DNA of 64,000 nt from an uncultured Balneola sp. (lineage in GTDB: Bacteria > Bacteroidota > Rhodothermia > Balneolales > Balneolaceae), in assembly GCA_913058495.1 (NCBI GenBank), contig CAJXQC010000003.1, positions 1 through 64,000 of the forward strand, written 5' to 3'. The notes under the pieces are model-generated. The model was not told where the DNA came from, searched no databases, and saw only the letters and a program-made list of their open reading frames with translations. The position numbers and the translations under genes are program-made. Position 1 is the stretch's first letter. Each line of letters opens with the position of its first letter. This document shows, in pieces, positions 35,038 to 43,433 of the stretch.

Positions 35038-37914
35038 ATGAAAAATACACTTTCCCTTTTATTTATCTTAATATTTTGCAGCATTACTGTAATGGGACAA
35101 TTGTATCCATTCAGAACGTACTCAATTGAAGATGGATTAAGCGAGTCAGTAGTAAATGAAATAATCCAGGATAGTGAGGGTTTTCTTTGGTTGGCAACAG
35201 GGTATGGATTAAATCGGTTTGATGGAATTACCATTCAAAATTACTTTGAAGATCAGGGTTTGAACAGTAATAAAGTTCATTCTCTTTTTGAAGATTCGGA
35301 AGGGAAGATCTGGATTGGTACAGAATTTGGAGTTAATTATTGGTTCGATGATAGCATTTATGTTGCTGAAGAGTTGGAAGCACTTAAGAACCAAAGAGTA
35401 ATAAGCATTTACGAAGATTCAGGCGGAGATATGTGGTTTGGAACAGACGGTGACGGAGCATGGGTTCTGGAAAAAAGCGGAGAACTTTATCAATACTCAA
35501 TTTCTCAGGGTTTCAGGAATAACAGAATCCGCAGAATTAAAGAAGATGCTAATGGTGTACTTTGGTTTGCAACAAGGGGAGGGTTAACAAAATTAGAGAA
35601 TGGAAATATACGAACTTTTACCACGGCTGATGGCTTGCCGGAAAACCGTATCAGAGATATAACATTCGATGAAAATGGTCAGCTTTGGATAGCTTCAAGA
35701 GAAGGTTTGGTTCATTATAATAATGGCAGATTTATTACTTATGATGACAATGAAGGATTGAATAATGTGCGTGTCCAAACTATGGTATTCGATAAAAACC
35801 AAAGGCTTTGGGTAGGAACTGAAGGTGGAGTAAGTGTTTTTGATGAAGGCTCATTCAAGAATTTTACTTCAGAAAATGGATTGTCTAATAACATTATCTA
35901 CTCTTCTGCTCTAGACAGAGAGGGGAATTTATGGTTTGGAACATTTGGTGGTGGAGCAAACTTATTTCTGGGCGACTATTTTGAAAATCATACAATGTTG
36001 GATGGTTTAGCGAATGATGTTGTTACATCAATTACTGAAGGAGAAAATGGAGAAACCTGGCTGGCAACTTATGGTGGGGGTTTAAGTCTTCTGAAAGATG
36101 GGAAGTTCACAACCATGAGTCTAAAAGAAGGTTTATTAGACGATAAAGTATTTTCTGTGGACAAAGATTCAAGCGGTCGTATTTGGATTGGAATGAGAAA
36201 CGGGCTTGCCTATCTGGAAAATGAGTTGTTAACTATTCTGAGTGAGGATGAATTTCCTTATCGAAAAGTCCGTCAGGTATACGAAGATTCAAAAGGTATA
36301 ATCTGGATCAGTACCTATGATGACGGAATGGTAAGATACGATGGCAAAGAGTTCAGGTTGATCTCAACAGATGATGGACTATTGGATAATACCGTTCTTG
36401 GAACTGTTGAAGGGGATGACGGCAGTATGTGGATTGCTACTTATGGTGGTGTAAGCCGTTATTTTGAAGGAGAAGTTGAGAATTTTACAATTCAGGAAGG
36501 ACTTCCGAATAACGCAGTTATGATGGTAATTAAAGATGATGTGGGTCGAATTTGGGCTTCAACTTTTGGTGGAATAGCGTGGTTTGATGGTCTGAAGTTT
36601 CAAAGCATAACTACAGAAGACGGCCTTCCGAATCGCGTATGCTATTTTATTCACCAGAGTAGAGACGGATCAATTTGGGTGGGAACAAATAATGGTGTAG
36701 TGAAATTCGATGCGGATCGTTATTTCAGTGACAATCCGAATGAACGAGAACAATCATTTCAGTTGATTACAAAAGAACAAGGATTGGTTTCTGATGAAAT
36801 GAATCTTGGTGCTGTTTACGAAGATAGTAACGGACATCTTTGGTTCGGAACTGTGGAAGGGGTAAGTCACTTTTTCCCTGAAAATTATAAAGGAAACCCA
36901 CTTTCACCTAAAGTAAAAATTGATGAGGTGGTAACATCAGGCAGAGCACATAAAGGCAAGAACCATTTTAATTTAAACTACGACCAGAACTATGTGGAAA
37001 TAGCTTATTCAGGGATCAATTTTACTGCTCCAAATCAAGTTGTCTATGAGTATAAAATGGAGGGTGTTGATCCTGCATGGCAAAGAACTACTGACAGAGT
37101 TGTGAAATATCCTTCTTTACCCAATGGTGAGTATTCATTTACTGTTCATGCCAGAAACACAAATGGCTCATGGAGTGATGAAAAAACAGAGATCACTTTC
37201 TTAGTATACGCGCCTTTTTGGATGCAATGGTGGTTTATTACATTGGTTATTGTGACATTAGTAGGTATTATTTGGTTGTTTTATAACTACTATAAAGCCA
37301 GAAAACTAATTGATATCGAAAGGATAAGAGTTAGAATTGCCAGTGATCTTCATGATGATGTTGGAGCAAGTTTAACAGAGGTAGCATTGCAATCCGATTT
37401 TCTTCAGGCTAGTAAAATTGATCCTGAATTCAAACAGTCTTTAGAGCAAATTGGAAGACAGTGTAGGAAAATTGTAACAAGTCTGGATGATATAGTATGG
37501 TCTATTGACGCCAGAAATGATACCGTTGGAGATCTCACAGATCGAATGCAGGATTATATATTAAACGTATTGGAACCAAAAAATTTTCAGGTAAGCTATA
37601 ATTTTGAAGATCTTAAAATGGAGAATAAATTAGAAGTTCCTGTTAAAGAAAATCTGTACCTGATCTTTAAAGAAGCTGTTAATAATATATCGAAATACTC
37701 TAATGGTGATGAGGTTGATATTTCTATGAGAACAGAAAATGGAGGTTTTAAATTTCAAATCCACGATAACGGTACTTCAGGAGCAGGGACTAAGAAAACA
37801 GGACACGGACTACGTAACATGGTTATGCGGGCAAAAAGAATTGGATCAGATATTGATGTTTCAACGAAAAATGGCTTTACTGTTTTAGTATCCGGAAAAT
37901 TAAATAGCAATTAA
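35038..37914 (+). CDS. Sensor histidine kinase with Reg_prop beta-propeller
   Basis: A 958-residue membrane sensor from ATG 35038, where the signal peptide begins (MKNTLSLLFILIFCSITVMGQ); the track start is 111 bp earlier and wrong. The periplasmic part holds about 12-14 Reg_prop blades (repeats like GLPENRIRDITFDENGQLWIA) forming one or two propellers, then a Y_Y_Y domain (YEYKMEGVDPAWQRT), one TM helix near residue 735 (WWFITLVIVTLVGIIWLF), a HisKA_3 dimerisation domain with phospho-His in ASDLHDDVGASL near 771, and a HATPase domain ending LRNMVMRAKRIGS. It resembles the sensors of Bacteroidota polysaccharide and envelope systems but with a separate regulator, encoded 13 bp downstream. The ligand is unknown. 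Confidence 0.92.
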   Translation: MKNTLSLLFILIFCSITVMGQLYPFRTYSIEDGLSESVVNEIIQDSEGFLWLATGYGLNRFDGITIQNYFEDQGLNSNKVHSLFEDSEGKIWIGTEFGVNYWFDDSIYVAEELEALKNQRVISIYEDSGGDMWFGTDGDGAWVLEKSGELYQYSISQGFRNNRIRRIKEDANGVLWFATRGGLTKLENGNIRTFTTADGLPENRIRDITFDENGQLWIASREGLVHYNNGRFITYDDNEGLNNVRVQTMVFDKNQRLWVGTEGGVSVFDEGSFKNFTSENGLSNNIIYSSALDREGNLWFGTFGGGANLFLGDYFENHTMLDGLANDVVTSITEGENGETWLATYGGGLSLLKDGKFTTMSLKEGLLDDKVFSVDKDSSGRIWIGMRNGLAYLENELLTILSEDEFPYRKVRQVYEDSKGIIWISTYDDGMVRYDGKEFRLISTDDGLLDNTVLGTVEGDDGSMWIATYGGVSRYFEGEVENFTIQEGLPNNAVMMVIKDDVGRIWASTFGGIAWFDGLKFQSITTEDGLPNRVCYFIHQSRDGSIWVGTNNGVVKFDADRYFSDNPNEREQSFQLITKEQGLVSDEMNLGAVYEDSNGHLWFGTVEGVSHFFPENYKGNPLSPKVKIDEVVTSGRAHKGKNHFNLNYDQNYVEIAYSGINFTAPNQVVYEYKMEGVDPAWQRTTDRVVKYPSLPNGEYSFTVHARNTNGSWSDEKTEITFLVYAPFWMQWWFITLVIVTLVGIIWLFYNYYKARKLIDIERIRVRIASDLHDDVGASLTEVALQSDFLQASKIDPEFKQSLEQIGRQCRKIVTSLDDIVWSIDARNDTVGDLTDRMQDYILNVLEPKNFQVSYNFEDLKMENKLEVPVKENLYLIFKEAVNNISKYSNGDEVDISMRTENGGFKFQIHDNGTSGAGTKKTGHGLRNMVMRAKRIGSDIDVSTKNGFTVLVSGKLNSN

Positions 37915-37927
37915 AAGGGCACCAAAC

Positions 37928-38560
37928 ATGGCTATCATTGGAATAGTAGAAGACAATATAAAAATCAGAGATTTAATACAGCGTTATCTTGATATGCAGG
38001 AGGATATGGATTGCCCGGTTGCGAAAGACAGTGTAGAAGAGATGCTTGAATATTTGGAGAAGCATCAGGCTCCTGACGTTTTATTGATGGATATTCAACT
38101 ACCCGGAATGACCGGTATTAAAGGAATGGAGATCATTAAATCAAAATATCCGGATATAGATATCATCATGTTGACTATTTACCATGACTCTCATAAGATA
38201 TTTGATTCATTAAAAGCAGGAGCTTCAGGATATTTATTAAAACATACTTCTTTACCGGAAATCAAAGAATCAATAGATAATTTATTGAAAGGCGGAGCTC
38301 CAATGTCACCGCAAATAGCAAGAAAAGTAATTACACATTTCAATGATCAGGCTCCCCAAAAAAATCCTGACAGTATGCTAACAGATAGGGAACAGGATAT
38401 TGTAAATGGATTGGTTGATGGTTTAAGTTACAAGTTAATTGCAGACAGATTTGATATTTCTATCGATACAGTGAGGGCGCACATCAGAAATATCTATAAA
38501 AAACTACATGTGAACTCTAAAGCGGAAGTTATCGCAAAATCCCTACGCGGAGAAATTTAG
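37928..38560 (+). CDS. NarL/LuxR-family response regulator
   Basis: A 210-residue two-domain regulator: receiver (residues 1-120; acidic pair in IVEDN, phospho-acceptor Asp55 in LLMDIQLPG, conserved lysine in YLLKHTS) and a C-terminal LuxR-type HTH (LTDREQDIVNGLVDGLSYKLIADRFDIS, short core LSYKLIADRFDISIDTVRAH). It is 13 bp after the kinase and certainly its partner. The next genes (lipoprotein and barrel protein) start 87 bp further on and may be among its targets, though no binding site was identified. Confidence 0.93.
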   Translation: MAIIGIVEDNIKIRDLIQRYLDMQEDMDCPVAKDSVEEMLEYLEKHQAPDVLLMDIQLPGMTGIKGMEIIKSKYPDIDIIMLTIYHDSHKIFDSLKAGASGYLLKHTSLPEIKESIDNLLKGGAPMSPQIARKVITHFNDQAPQKNPDSMLTDREQDIVNGLVDGLSYKLIADRFDISIDTVRAHIRNIYKKLHVNSKAEVIAKSLRGEI

Positions 38561-38647
38561 TCAGAGTAACATTATCATGTGATTTAATATGTGGGTTGAT
38601 AGCTGCATTTTTGTATTGAAATTTGAATATTCCAATGAGGATGTCTT

Positions 38648-39820
38648 ATGAAACGCTCAAATATATTATCTCTTTCCTTTATAATTACCACTTCTTTGTT
38701 TTTGTCAGGTTGCTATACTCAGTTCAGCAGCATCGACCGATACTCTTCTGATTCAAACAGGAATTCTAAATATTATTCATGGAATGATGATGAACTTTCC
38801 GAAGCAGGTTATTACTGGGATGATGAAGAACAAACAGCGAAGCCATATAGCTATTCTTCACAAACTCAGGATGATGAATATGTTTCAGCGGAAGAAGCCG
38901 GACTATACTACAAAGATTATGATGCAGAACAATGGTATAAGGATAACAACTTCGAAGGTGTTTATTGGGATGGCTATGACGAAGGATTTGAAGACGGTTA
39001 TCAGGAAGGCTATTATGATGGATACGATGATGGTAGTTGGGATAGTGAATATTATTACACGCACTTAAGATATGGATGGGTTCAGATTTATGGACATCAC
39101 TGGTACTACGATTGGAATTTAAGACATAATTCTTACTATACTTTTGGAGCTGGATTCGGATTAGGCTGGGATGTTTATAGTAATCATTACGGATTTGGAT
39201 ACCATAGGCCATATTACTACACAGCCTGGGGTTATGGACATCCATATTATCTTAATTACGGTTTCTACAGTAATCATTATTATTATGGCTATACAAACAA
39301 CTACTATTACAACAATAGCAGAAGAAACAGTAGAAATTACTCGTATGGTCCAAGAAGTAGTGGGTTAACCCAAAAGAACGACAATCGTACACGTGGGTCT
39401 TCTTTAAGAAGCAGATCTTCATCGGAAGTTACAAAAAGAGGCAGAAGTATTGACTCAATAACAAGAACTTCTTCTAGAGTAAGATCTTCAAATGTAACAA
39501 AAAGAGGTAGTTCATCTTCCGGAAATACAAGAAGTAGAGTGGGTTCTGATTCGAAACGTAGCCGTTCTTCAGGTTCCGTAAAGAGAAGTTCAAGTTCTAA
39601 ACGAAGCAGGGGTTCTTCCAACGTCAGAAGTTCTAGTTCTTCATCTAAAAGAAGTAGTGGAGTTTCAAAATCCAGGTCATCTTCAAGAGTTAAATCTTCG
39701 GGGAGCAAATCAAGAAGTTCCTCTGGCGTGAAGAGATCTTCAGGAAGCTCTTCTTCTAAGAAATCAAAGAGTTCCAGTAAAAGGTCAAAAAGTTCTTCGA
39801 GTAAGAAGAGAGGCAATTAA
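38648..39820 (+). CDS. Low-complexity lipoprotein: Tyr/Asp/Gly region plus Ser/Arg/Lys-rich tail
   Basis: A 390-residue lipoprotein (lipobox LFLSGC). Residues about 100-140 carry EGF-/DGY-type acidic repeats (DGYDEGFEDGYQEGYYDG), residues about 145-230 are Tyr, His and Gly rich (YHRPYYYTAWGYGHPYYLNY), and from about 240 to the end the chain is almost only Ser, Arg, Lys and Gly (SSKRSSGVSKSRSSSRVKSS). The acidic first part and strongly basic tail could pair with each other or with nucleic acids or anionic polysaccharide. No known family is recognised. It lies directly after the two-component pair and 24 bp before a barrel protein, so the two are likely co-transcribed. Confidence 0.75.
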   Translation: MKRSNILSLSFIITTSLFLSGCYTQFSSIDRYSSDSNRNSKYYSWNDDELSEAGYYWDDEEQTAKPYSYSSQTQDDEYVSAEEAGLYYKDYDAEQWYKDNNFEGVYWDGYDEGFEDGYQEGYYDGYDDGSWDSEYYYTHLRYGWVQIYGHHWYYDWNLRHNSYYTFGAGFGLGWDVYSNHYGFGYHRPYYYTAWGYGHPYYLNYGFYSNHYYYGYTNNYYYNNSRRNSRNYSYGPRSSGLTQKNDNRTRGSSLRSRSSSEVTKRGRSIDSITRTSSRVRSSNVTKRGSSSSGNTRSRVGSDSKRSRSSGSVKRSSSSKRSRGSSNVRSSSSSSKRSSGVSKSRSSSRVKSSGSKSRSSSGVKRSSGSSSSKKSKSSSKRSKSSSSKKRGN

Positions 39821-39844
39821 ATTAAATATTTTAAATTCATCAGG

Positions 39845-41389
39845 ATGAAAAGAATATTACTCTTCTTTATTGGAATCAGTGTGTCTGTGCATCTTCAGGC
39901 TCAGGATGGTGAATCACCTATATCGTATCAAAGTTTAGCAATCCAAATGAGTACAATCAATACAAACGGTGACGCTCAGTCTGCAGTGATCCCTTCCGTT
40001 TCAAACTTTAATGGATTCGGAAGCTTTCTAGATAACCCGGCTGCAATGGCATTATCTGATAAAAGCTTTTATAGTATTGGTTGGTTAAATCAAAGTAATA
40101 GTAAAGAAGATATTTATTTGGGCAACTCTACGAATAATGAATATTCGAATACTGAATTTGCAAATCTTGGACTTGTATACAAAGTTCCAACAGAAAAGGG
40201 AAGTTTTGTAATTGGAGGTGGCTATAATATTATTTCAGTAGTGAATGATGAGTCTTTTATTGATGGCTTCAATAATTCAAGTTCTATAACAGATGCTTTT
40301 GCCGATCAAGGAAGTGGGTACGAAGATATAGCATTTAATGCATTTGCGACTGATTTCAGGAATGAGATGAGTAATGAGATAGTGTCTATTTTAAGAGTAG
40401 ACGACAGACCATCAGGTTTTGATGGGATTAGCCAATTCGCTGACATCTCAAATACAAAAAATACAAGTGATATATCAGTATTTACAGCCACTGAATTTCG
40501 TAAGAATTTATTAGTAGGCGTTTCTTTAGGGTTTCTTACAGGTTCAATAAACTATGATCGTAGTTTCCAGGAATTAGATGAAACAAACTTATACTCTGAT
40601 GGAGCTATTCCTGCCAGTGGATCTAATCCTTCTACAGATATACATTCTATTGAGCTTACTGAAAGATTAGATACAGAATATTATGGTTTTATCGCTCGTG
40701 CAGGATTTATATATGAGGTAAATCCATCTCTTAACATTGGAGCAAGTTTAGCTCTTCCCTCAAAGTTGTTTGTAACAGAAAATTACTTTTCAGCTATTGA
40801 GACAGAATTCGATGATGGTACTTTTACAGAAGATTCCGATGACTTCCCAACTTCGTTGAGCAGTGAATTCAAGTATGCAGTTACTAAACCTGCAGAATTT
40901 AAGATAGGAGCAACCTTACAAGATATAGGAAACTTAAGCATTTCGGCATCGGCGGAGTATATCAGTTACAGTTCTACTAAAATTGATTTTACTATTGATA
41001 CAGGAGATATGGAACCAAGTGAAGTTGCAATGCTAAAGGATGATGAAGAAGCTATAAATTCTATAATTTCTGATACATATAATGATGTTGTAAATCTGAA
41101 AATTGGTGCTTCTTATTTATTTTCGAATCAAGCTAAACTATTTGGTGGGTATGAATTTTATCCTGAGAAAGAGAATGTCTTTACCTTTGAAGAAGTTGTG
41201 TACTCTGCAGGGCTATCATTTCCTTTGTCAAACAGTATTGATTTAAATTTAAGTGGGCAATATTCAAATCGTGACGACCGTTCTATCTTATATGAGTTTT
41301 TTAATGATTCAGGTCAAGTAGCTAAAAGCGAAATATTAAAAAGCATTGAAAGAATAAACTTTCATGCTGGACTCAAGTTTAGTTTTTAA
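39845..41389 (+). CDS. Outer-membrane beta-barrel protein, OmpP1/FadL-like
   Basis: A 514-residue exported protein (signal MKRILLFFIGISVSVHLQAQ). The mature N-terminus names NPAAMALSDKSF, the NPA-type motif typical of FadL/OmpP1 and related Bacteroidota barrels, and amphipathic strands continue to a terminal Phe (INFHAGLKFSF). These proteins form channels for hydrophobic compounds or act as type-IX-associated barrels; the specific role here is unknown. It follows the low-complexity lipoprotein by 24 bp, which suggests the two act together at the outer membrane. Confidence 0.75.
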   Translation: MKRILLFFIGISVSVHLQAQDGESPISYQSLAIQMSTINTNGDAQSAVIPSVSNFNGFGSFLDNPAAMALSDKSFYSIGWLNQSNSKEDIYLGNSTNNEYSNTEFANLGLVYKVPTEKGSFVIGGGYNIISVVNDESFIDGFNNSSSITDAFADQGSGYEDIAFNAFATDFRNEMSNEIVSILRVDDRPSGFDGISQFADISNTKNTSDISVFTATEFRKNLLVGVSLGFLTGSINYDRSFQELDETNLYSDGAIPASGSNPSTDIHSIELTERLDTEYYGFIARAGFIYEVNPSLNIGASLALPSKLFVTENYFSAIETEFDDGTFTEDSDDFPTSLSSEFKYAVTKPAEFKIGATLQDIGNLSISASAEYISYSSTKIDFTIDTGDMEPSEVAMLKDDEEAINSIISDTYNDVVNLKIGASYLFSNQAKLFGGYEFYPEKENVFTFEEVVYSAGLSFPLSNSIDLNLSGQYSNRDDRSILYEFFNDSGQVAKSEILKSIERINFHAGLKFSF

Positions 41390-41430
41390 TTGGTTGACAA
41401 GAATTTACCCAAATACCTCCGTAGTTAGTT

Positions 41431-41468
41431 GAGACCGTTAGTTTTGAACGACTTACGGTCTCTTTTTT
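41431..41468 (+). terminator. Rho-independent terminator after the barrel protein
   Basis: An 8-bp stem GAGACCGT / ACGGTCTC with a 16-nt loop and six T residues. It lies 41 bp after the barrel gene stop and before the convergent corA end. Confidence 0.85.
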
Positions 41469-41494
41469 GAGAAATGTATAGGAGTCTATTTCCT

Positions 41495-42580
41495 TTACAT
41501 CCAGTCTTTTCTCTTGAAGTATATAACCATTCCAATGGTAACCGAGATCATTACGCCCCATGCGATAGGATAGCTATACTGCCAACCCAGTTCCGGCATG
41601 TACTCAAAATTCATTCCATAAATTCCGGCAATAAAAGTAAGAGGTATAAAAATAGTGGCAATGATGGTAAGCACTTTCATCACCTCATTCATTCTGTTGC
41701 TGATATTTGTTTGATACATATCATGCAAACTGGAAACCATTTCACGGTTATTATCAAGACTGTCTACAATCTGTAAAGTGTGATCAGAAACGTCTCTGAG
41801 AAACAGTTTGGTTTCGTCTTTTACAAGCGGTGATTCATCTCTGGTGAGTGAGTTTATACTGTCTCTTAACGGCCAGATACTTTTTCTGAATTGAAGAAGC
41901 TGTCTTCTTATTTTGTGAATGGAAGATAAAGCATTGCTGTCATCACCCGACCAGAGTTCCTCTTCAATTATTTCGATATTTTCATTTAATTCTTCGAGAA
42001 CAGCGAAGTAGTAATCAATAATGATATCCATCAAAGCGTAAGACATATAATCAGGCCCGCCTTTACGCATACGTGTATTTTCTACTGCTAGGCGCTCTTT
42101 GATAGGAAGAAATATTTTACGTTCGGATTCCTGAAATGAAAAGATGAATTTCTCAGTAAACACTATACTAACCTGTTCCTGTTGAAGAACTCCATCTTCC
42201 ATATAGAGCATTTTTAATACGATGAAAATTTGTTCTCCGTAATCCTCAATTTTTGAACGTTGAGTAGTGTTTAGAATATCTTCCTGAATTAATGGATGGA
42301 AATCAAATTCATCCCAAAGCTGCTTCAGATATTCAATATCGTGTAATCCTTTAACTTGAACCCAGGTCGGGTTTGAAGTATCAACATAGGGCTTACATTC
42401 TTCTATGGAGGTGATTTTTTTAATATCCAGGTGAGTATTACTGTAATCATGTATTTCAATGATCATATCTTCCAGTTTTTTCTCGCCAATGTGTGTTAGC
42501 GTGCCCGGAGCGCTACCGATCTCTTTTCTGAAGAACTTATTTTTGATCCTGACAGGAGATAATTTTTTTCTAAAACTCAT
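41495..42580 (-). CDS. corA: Magnesium/cobalt transporter CorA
   Basis: A 361-residue CorA-type ion channel from ATG 42580; the track start adds 16 residues that are not conserved-looking. The large cytoplasmic domain (IGEKKLEDMIIEIHDYSN, VSLVFTE-like VSIVFTEKFIFSFQE) is followed by two C-terminal TM helices and the signature YGMNFEYMPEL between them. It mediates Mg2+ (and Co2+) uptake as a pentamer. It is downstream of an OmpA-like gene with a terminator in between, so it has its own promoter. Confidence 0.93.
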   Translation of the reverse strand: MSFRKKLSPVRIKNKFFRKEIGSAPGTLTHIGEKKLEDMIIEIHDYSNTHLDIKKITSIEECKPYVDTSNPTWVQVKGLHDIEYLKQLWDEFDFHPLIQEDILNTTQRSKIEDYGEQIFIVLKMLYMEDGVLQQEQVSIVFTEKFIFSFQESERKIFLPIKERLAVENTRMRKGGPDYMSYALMDIIIDYYFAVLEELNENIEIIEEELWSGDDSNALSSIHKIRRQLLQFRKSIWPLRDSINSLTRDESPLVKDETKLFLRDVSDHTLQIVDSLDNNREMVSSLHDMYQTNISNRMNEVMKVLTIIATIFIPLTFIAGIYGMNFEYMPELGWQYSYPIAWGVMISVTIGMVIYFKRKDWM

Positions 42581-42611
42581 AGATATCTGATTAATTATGA
42601 AGAAAGTAAGC

Positions 42612-42646
42612 AAAAAAAATCCCCACACATAAAAATGTGCAGGGAT
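42612..42646 (-). terminator. Rho-independent terminator of the OmpA-like gene
   Basis: A 12-bp stem with two G-U pairs (minus strand ATCCCTGCACAT / ATGTGTGGGGAT), 4-nt loop and eight T residues. It separates the OmpA-like gene from corA. Confidence 0.88.
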
Positions 42647-42668
42647 GAATAAAGAAAAATTAAATCTG

Positions 42669-43340
42669 TTATTCTATTTCTCCTTTCTCAGCAGCTTCTT
42701 TGAGCTTCTCATTTGCCCAAATACCTATTTCAACTCTTCGGTTTTGTTGGCGACCGGTTGCTGTACTATTATCAGCTACAGGATCTGATTCTCCATAACC
42801 TATAATAGTCATTCTTTCAGCATCCACACCTGTAAAGGCAGCGTATTCTGCTACTGACTTTGCTCTGTCTTCCGAGAGCTTTTGGTTGTATTCTTCACTA
42901 CCTGTGTTATCTGTGTACCCGGAAAACATGATATTAGTGTCTTCATATTTTTGTAGAATTTCAGATAGCTCGGCGATATTTTCTCTTGAAGCATCTTTAA
43001 GCTGATAGGAATTAACATCAAAAAGGATTCCTGAATCAAAAGTAATTTTTATTCCTTCTCCGACTCTTTCAACTTTTGCTCCTTCAAGATCTTCTTCAAG
43101 TTCTCTGGATTGTCTGTCCATGTAATTACCAATAGCCGCACCTGATGCGCCACCCACTGCAGCACCGATGATTGCTCCGTTCGTGGTATTACCTGCAGCT
43201 TTACCTATTACCGCTCCTGCAAGAGCTCCTGCTGCAGCACCAATTGCAGTTCCTTTAGCGGTTTTGCTGATGCTGTCACAGCCTATAAAAGGCAAAGTTA
43301 ATATGAGTGCAAAAATACTTAATCTGGATAATGTCTTCAT
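42669..43340 (-). CDS. OmpA-family lipoprotein with glycine zipper
   Basis: A 223-residue lipoprotein (lipobox LPFIGC). After it comes a glycine-zipper region (about 30-75, GAAAGALAGAVIGKAAG and GAAVGGASGAAIGNY) and a C-terminal OmpA peptidoglycan-binding domain (about 105-215), with the binding motif YNQKLSEDRAKSVAEY and GYGESDPVADN. This layout is that of YiaD-like proteins, which tie the outer membrane to the cell wall. Stand-alone transcription is suggested by the terminator after it and the hairpin before it. Confidence 0.88.
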   Translation of the reverse strand: MKTLSRLSIFALILTLPFIGCDSISKTAKGTAIGAAAGALAGAVIGKAAGNTTNGAIIGAAVGGASGAAIGNYMDRQSRELEEDLEGAKVERVGEGIKITFDSGILFDVNSYQLKDASRENIAELSEILQKYEDTNIMFSGYTDNTGSEEYNQKLSEDRAKSVAEYAAFTGVDAERMTIIGYGESDPVADNSTATGRQQNRRVEIGIWANEKLKEAAEKGEIE

Positions 43341-43370
43341 TTCAAATGTTTTGTTAGTATTATTTACATA

Positions 43371-43401
43371 ATGGAACTCATTCTAAGCCTATGAGTTCCA
43401 T
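43371..43401. repeat. Inverted repeat between the ABC permease gene and the OmpA-like gene
   Basis: Arms ATGGAACTCAT and ATGAGTTCCAT (11 bp, perfect) with a 9-nt loop. It lies 33 bp past the permease stop and 30 bp before the OmpA-like start. No strong T-run follows, so terminator or operator are both possible. Confidence 0.5.
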
Positions 43402-43433
43402 TTATTAACATCTTATCAAGATATCATCAAATG

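Noticed and set aside
35100-36800. Apparent DNA tandem repeats of about 120-150 bp
   Set aside because: These are diverged Reg_prop protein blades and not a nucleotide repeat array.
38766-39245. Antisense ORF of 159 residues rich in His and Asn
   Set aside because: It mirrors the Tyr/Asp-rich part of the same lipoprotein and has no recognisable start context or homologous motif.
39400-39810. Possible CRISPR-like or tandem repeat array
   Set aside because: The repeated AGAAGTTC-like units are irregular, without constant spacing, and encode the Ser/Arg/Lys tail.
39337-39816. Antisense ORF of 159 residues rich in Leu, Glu and Asp
   Set aside because: It is the reverse reading of Ser/Arg/Lys codons in the tail of the lipoprotein; the low-complexity composition keeps the frame open by chance.
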